This document shows positions 60,352 to 64,000 of a stretch of DNA of 64,000 nt, piece after piece (the stretch's first letter is position 1; each line of letters starts with the position of its first letter). Made by a program: the position numbers and the translations under genes. Origin of the DNA: Manihot esculenta (Eukaryota > Streptophyta > Magnoliopsida > Malpighiales > Euphorbiaceae); NCBI RefSeq assembly GCF_001659605.2, contig NC_035177.2, forward strand, positions 32,876,136-32,940,135. Reading direction: 5' to 3'. Below the pieces are notes generated by a model, which had not been told where the DNA came from, made no database searches, and saw only the letters and a list, made by a program, of their open reading frames with translations.

Positions 60352-62889
60352 TGTAATACCCGGCTAGATTACGGCATCGGAATCCCTACCTTCCGGCGGA
60401 AACTCCGTTGGAATATGGAATTTTGATGACGCCAGAGTCTTCTAGAGGGGTAAAATGTGATTTCTAAAATGACTTTTACTGATTTCATGGTTTTAAATGA
60501 AAAAGATCTGAGTTTTGAAAAGAAAAGACCAAGGAGGTTTTTGCCAGGTTCGGCCGCCGAAAGCGAAGTTCGGCCGCCAAACATGAGTTGGTTTTGGGAG
60601 CACTTTCGGCCTCCGAAAGCTATGTTTGAACAAACCAGGTTCGGCCGCCGAACCTCAAGTTCGGCCGCCGAACATGGGGGTGTTTTGCATGCACGTTAGG
60701 CCGCTGAAGGAGGTTTGGCTGGCCACCTATAAAAGCCCCTCAGATTGAAAATGGGCGAGTTTTCTCCCCATTCTCGAGCTCAGGTGTGTTCATGTCCTCC
60801 TCCAGTCATTTTCATGCTTTTTCTTCAAATCCTTCACGTTTTATAAGCTACATGGTTGTTTTGAAGAGTTTTAAAGCTTGGATCAAGGTTTGGAGAGCTT
60901 GGAGACTTTAAGAGTTTGGGTTCTCCACATCTCAAGCTTTGGGTCGCACCAACCCTCGATCTTCAAGAGGTAAGTGTAGATCTATGTTTCCTTTACATTT
61001 TAAAGAAGTTTTAAGCAAGTTTGAAGATGTTTTGATGGTTGAGTATGGGTAGATATGCATGTTAGGGTTTATGTGGGTTTTATGCCCAATGTATGTTTAT
61101 GTGATGTGATTGAGCTAGTTTATGCATGTGGGAGAGTGTATGCATGATTGGGAGAGAGCAAGTGAGATTTTGGGATGTTTTGGTGGTTTTGGCCTATGTG
61201 GGTCATAAACTACCTATGTATGCTTTTAATGTTGTTTTTGGAGTTTAATCTAGTTGTTAAGCTCCTTTAAGCATGACTAAGGGTTTATGCTTGGTTTTGA
61301 GAAGTTTAGGCATGTTTTAAGAGGTTGGAGGCTTGTTTTGAGAGGTTGGGAGGCTTGTATGCACAAGGGCTGAGTTCTGAAAGAACTCAGGTTCGGCCGC
61401 CGAAGGTGGTTTCGGCCGCCGAACCTGCCTATGGTTGCATGGATTGGCCGCCAAACCTTGCCTCCGAAAGTTGTGTTTCGGAGCTGGAGCAGACTTTCGG
61501 CCGCCGAAAGTGTCTGACTTTCGTCTCTGGAGAGAGGGTTCGGCCGCCGAACATGCCCCCGAACCTGCATGACTTTCGTCTCTGGAAGGGACCTTCGGCC
61601 GCCGAAAGTGCCGCCGAAAGTGCCCTGTCCAGCCCATTCATGGGTGTTTTCTATGATTGTTTTAAGGATGTTTTAGGGGGTTTTTGGGGAGTTGTTTATG
61701 TATTGTTTAGAGTATGTTTGGCACCTCACTGGAGTCCATCTATGTAGGATCGGACCCAAGGAACCAAGGTGTTTAGCAGTGTTAGCTGCATCAGAGTCGG
61801 TCCAGAGCTGGTCAAGGTGAGTAGAACATAACCCTTTTTAATATTAAAGAAATTTAATGTTCTAAGCATGTTCATGCATCATGAATACCATGATTATGAA
61901 ATAGGTTGTTTGCATTAGAGTTCACGAATATGTTGCATTGCATAATACAGTGATGATGATGTGGATGAATATTGGATGATCCATTAGCCCTTAGTATGAT
62001 GTGATATGATATAATATGACATGATATGACATGTATGGCATGATATGAGATGAAAGACCAGGTGTGGCCGTATCGCCCCTGGCATAGAGTAAGGAAGACC
62101 AGGTGTGGCCGTATCGCCCCTAGCATAGAGTATGGAAGACCAGGTGTGGCCGTATCGCCCCTGGCATAGAGTTATGTGAAGTCCAGGCGTGGCCGTATCG
62201 CCCCTGGCATAGAGCATTGTTGGACTTGTTATGAGATGATATCTAGATGTAGAGGGCTAATGGTGACGAATTCATCCTTGATGTGTATTGTTTGTGATGT
62301 GATGCATGTCATGAAAGCATATGATATAATAAACTGTTTTTCTCTTTAGTTCTGCTCACTGGGCTTTTTAGCTCACCCCTCTCCCCTAACCCCAGCTTTG
62401 CAGGGTCAGAGATAGTCAGGAGATCAGCAGGTTATGTCCATGGTCATGTTTATGTAATAGTTTAGTAGTGGACATGATGTATTGTAAAGATATGTAACGA
62501 GATGTAAAATGTTATTATGTAATATAATAGTTAGAGTTGTGCTTTGCCCTAGAAGTGAGGTTAATCCCTTTGTACATGGTCCTTATGTATGTTGTATTAT
62601 GAGACAGGAGAAGCCAAGCTTAATGTATGTTGCCCCACGAGAGTAGAAGATGAAAACTCCAGTGTAGGGGTTTATGTTTATGAGTTGTGCATGCACAGGT
62701 TAAGCTTGGTGTTTGAAAAAAAGAAAAAAGTTTACAGTTTTATGTTTTAAAGTTTTTATGTTTATGTTTGATCATGTATGGGATTATACCAAATGTACAG
62801 GATGTATGTTAGGCTTGCTACGGGTCCCGGCGACCTTAAGTCGATCTGGATCCTAGCGCCGGTAGCGGTCCGATTTTCGGATCGTTACA
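60352..62889 (+). repeat. 5' LTR of chromovirus copy E3
   Basis: TGTAATACC...ATCGTTACA ends, TATA box at 60728-60735. Palindromes lie at 60549, 60640 and 60660, then 61392, 61411, 61496, 61549 and 61594. Four tandem copies of GTGTGGCCGTATCGCCCC with linker (62050-62215) replace the unit seen in E2. It is the longest LTR of the family here. Confidence 0.92.
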
Positions 62890-63161
62890 GAATGGTGTCA
62901 GAGCCCTAGGTTCACATGGTCGGACCTATAGTGTGTCGGGCTCATAGAGGTTATAGAAGGGCAAGCACAATAGGAGAAATCATGTCCACTAGGATAGGAT
63001 GTGGAGTCCTGTTTTGTATGATGATGTGAAATGCCATGCTGATATGCATGTGCATTAATGTTATGCTATGTATGTAATGTATGCGAGGTAGGTTCATGTG
63101 TTTCCACATGAACCGTATGATGCTAATGTTTATGTGATATGTTATGCTTTCAGAAGTCGAG

Positions 63162-64000
63162 ATGAGAGGAACTCGTCGATCCGTAAGATTGACTGGAGCT
63201 CCGCCAGAGAATGAGGGCATGGATGCCCATCCCCCTGCTCTGCATGCAGAGGGCAAGATCTTGTAGAACAGGCAGAGAAGGTACATCAAGGGACCCTAGA
63301 AGGTCTTTTGATGCAAGTCGGAGGAGATCAGTTCATGGTGGTATGTCAGCGGATGCGATGGGAACAGAGGAGGATAACCAGAGAAGAGATAGTAGTTTGG
63401 GCATGAGTATGTCAGAAGAGGATATGGGAGAGTCCCAAGGAGGCACTCAGGCCTCGGGTTTTGTTCCGCCACAGTATACACCCTATCCTCAGGGGCCAGG
63501 GTATCCGATGGGAAACGCGTCGGATTTCTCTAGCTATAACCCATACCCCACCTTTATGCCCTACCCTCCCTTTTACCCACCATACCCACAGTACCCCATA
63601 TTTCCACCCTCACCCTATTATCCAGGTCCAGCAAACCCTAACCTAGGGAATGCTGCACCTCCTCCTCCACCAGCAAAGCCATTTGTCCCTGATGCCTAAA
63701 CACCCAAACCTAGCTCATCAGTTGGGGGTAAGGTAAAGATGACGGACTATCTGAAGTTGGATGCCCCCAAGTTTGAAACAGGTGATGACCCTTTTGAATA
63801 CCTCAGAACGGTGAAGATGATAACTGATGAATTGAGAGCAAGTGACAGTAGAGCCATTCAGATGGCAGGGTTCACATTGAAATGCAAGAAGGCGAGGGAA
63901 TGGTTCAAAAACTATGTGGACCCAAGGTTGGAAAGCTTATCCTGGGAACAGTTTGCAAATGAGTTTGCTGGATGGGCTTTTCCAGGTAGTTCCAGAGAAT
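63162..64000 (+). pseudogene. Gag of chromovirus E3, damaged and truncated by the window
   Basis: It starts at the ATG at 63162. A frame change near 63240 (CTGCATGCAGAGGGC, where E1 and E2 read Pro-Arg-Ala) leads to an early stop. The original frame continues from about 63250 with EGTSRDPRRSFD and the Pro/Tyr-rich section. A TAA at 63697 then interrupts it; downstream, TDYLKLDAPKF and AREWFKNYVDPRLESL belong to the gag core. Confidence 0.85.

Larger units (their letters stand above)
60352..64000 (+). mobile_element. Chromovirus copy E3, nested in the E2 3' LTR, runs off the window
   Basis: The 5' LTR is 60352-62889 (2538 bp), followed by a primer-binding site at 62893-62910 and gag from 63162. 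The internal region continues past the window end. The family is the same as E1 and E2 but the LTR belongs to a distinct subtype. Confidence 0.9.

Overview
The window looks like plant nuclear DNA from a eudicot. Genes have introns, intergenic DNA is very AT-rich, and the tRNA, ATL, NHL, LRR-kinase and E2 genes are all of plant type. A Malpighiales/Euphorbiaceae source such as cassava would fit, but that is an impression and was not tested. The first ~29 kb is a gene region. The rest (30-64 kb) is a block of nested retrotransposons.

Gene region: an NHL-repeat membrane protein gene (+, 1317-4242, seven exons); a foldback repeat (4597-4800); a nuclear tRNA-Asn(GUU) (5338-5411); an ATL46-like RING-H2 E3 ligase (-, 10413-11579); a 7.03-kb non-autonomous LTR element in minus orientation (12690-19717; 700-bp LTRs, TAAAT target-site duplication, no pol) holding minisatellites and an apparent captured BTB/POZ gene fragment; an LRR receptor pseudokinase (-, 21740-23781, two exons); and a class UBC4/5/6 ubiquitin-conjugating enzyme (-, 24865-27702, six coding exons).

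Transposon block: an old LINE (5' part 29955-30725, 3' part 46996-48090) is split by an Athila-like Ty3 element on the minus strand. Its arrangement is LTR, full internal region, LTR, partial second internal region (46995 down to 30726). The env-like gene of that element is interrupted by a solo LTR (35608-37830, target-site duplication GTGGT) of a second family. From 49345 to the window end there are three copies of this second family, a chromodomain-bearing Tekay/Del-type Ty3 chromovirus. They are nested in each other: E2 sits in the gag of E1, and E3 sits in the 3' LTR of E2. All coding regions in these elements carry stops or frameshifts.

The most unusual signal is that each of the three LTR-element families carries its own high-copy short palindrome. 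These are GTGATTTG-GG-CAAATCAC (Athila-like; 12 exact copies found by eye in LTR, spacer and in-frame coding positions), TTCGGC-N-GCCGAA (chromovirus LTRs; 33 copies by eye, clustered before the TATA box and again downstream), and AAGACCT-n5-AGGTCTT / CCGACCT-ACA-AGGTCGG (the non-autonomous element). The two LTRs of E2 differ by exactly one 20-bp palindrome unit, so the arrays change after insertion.
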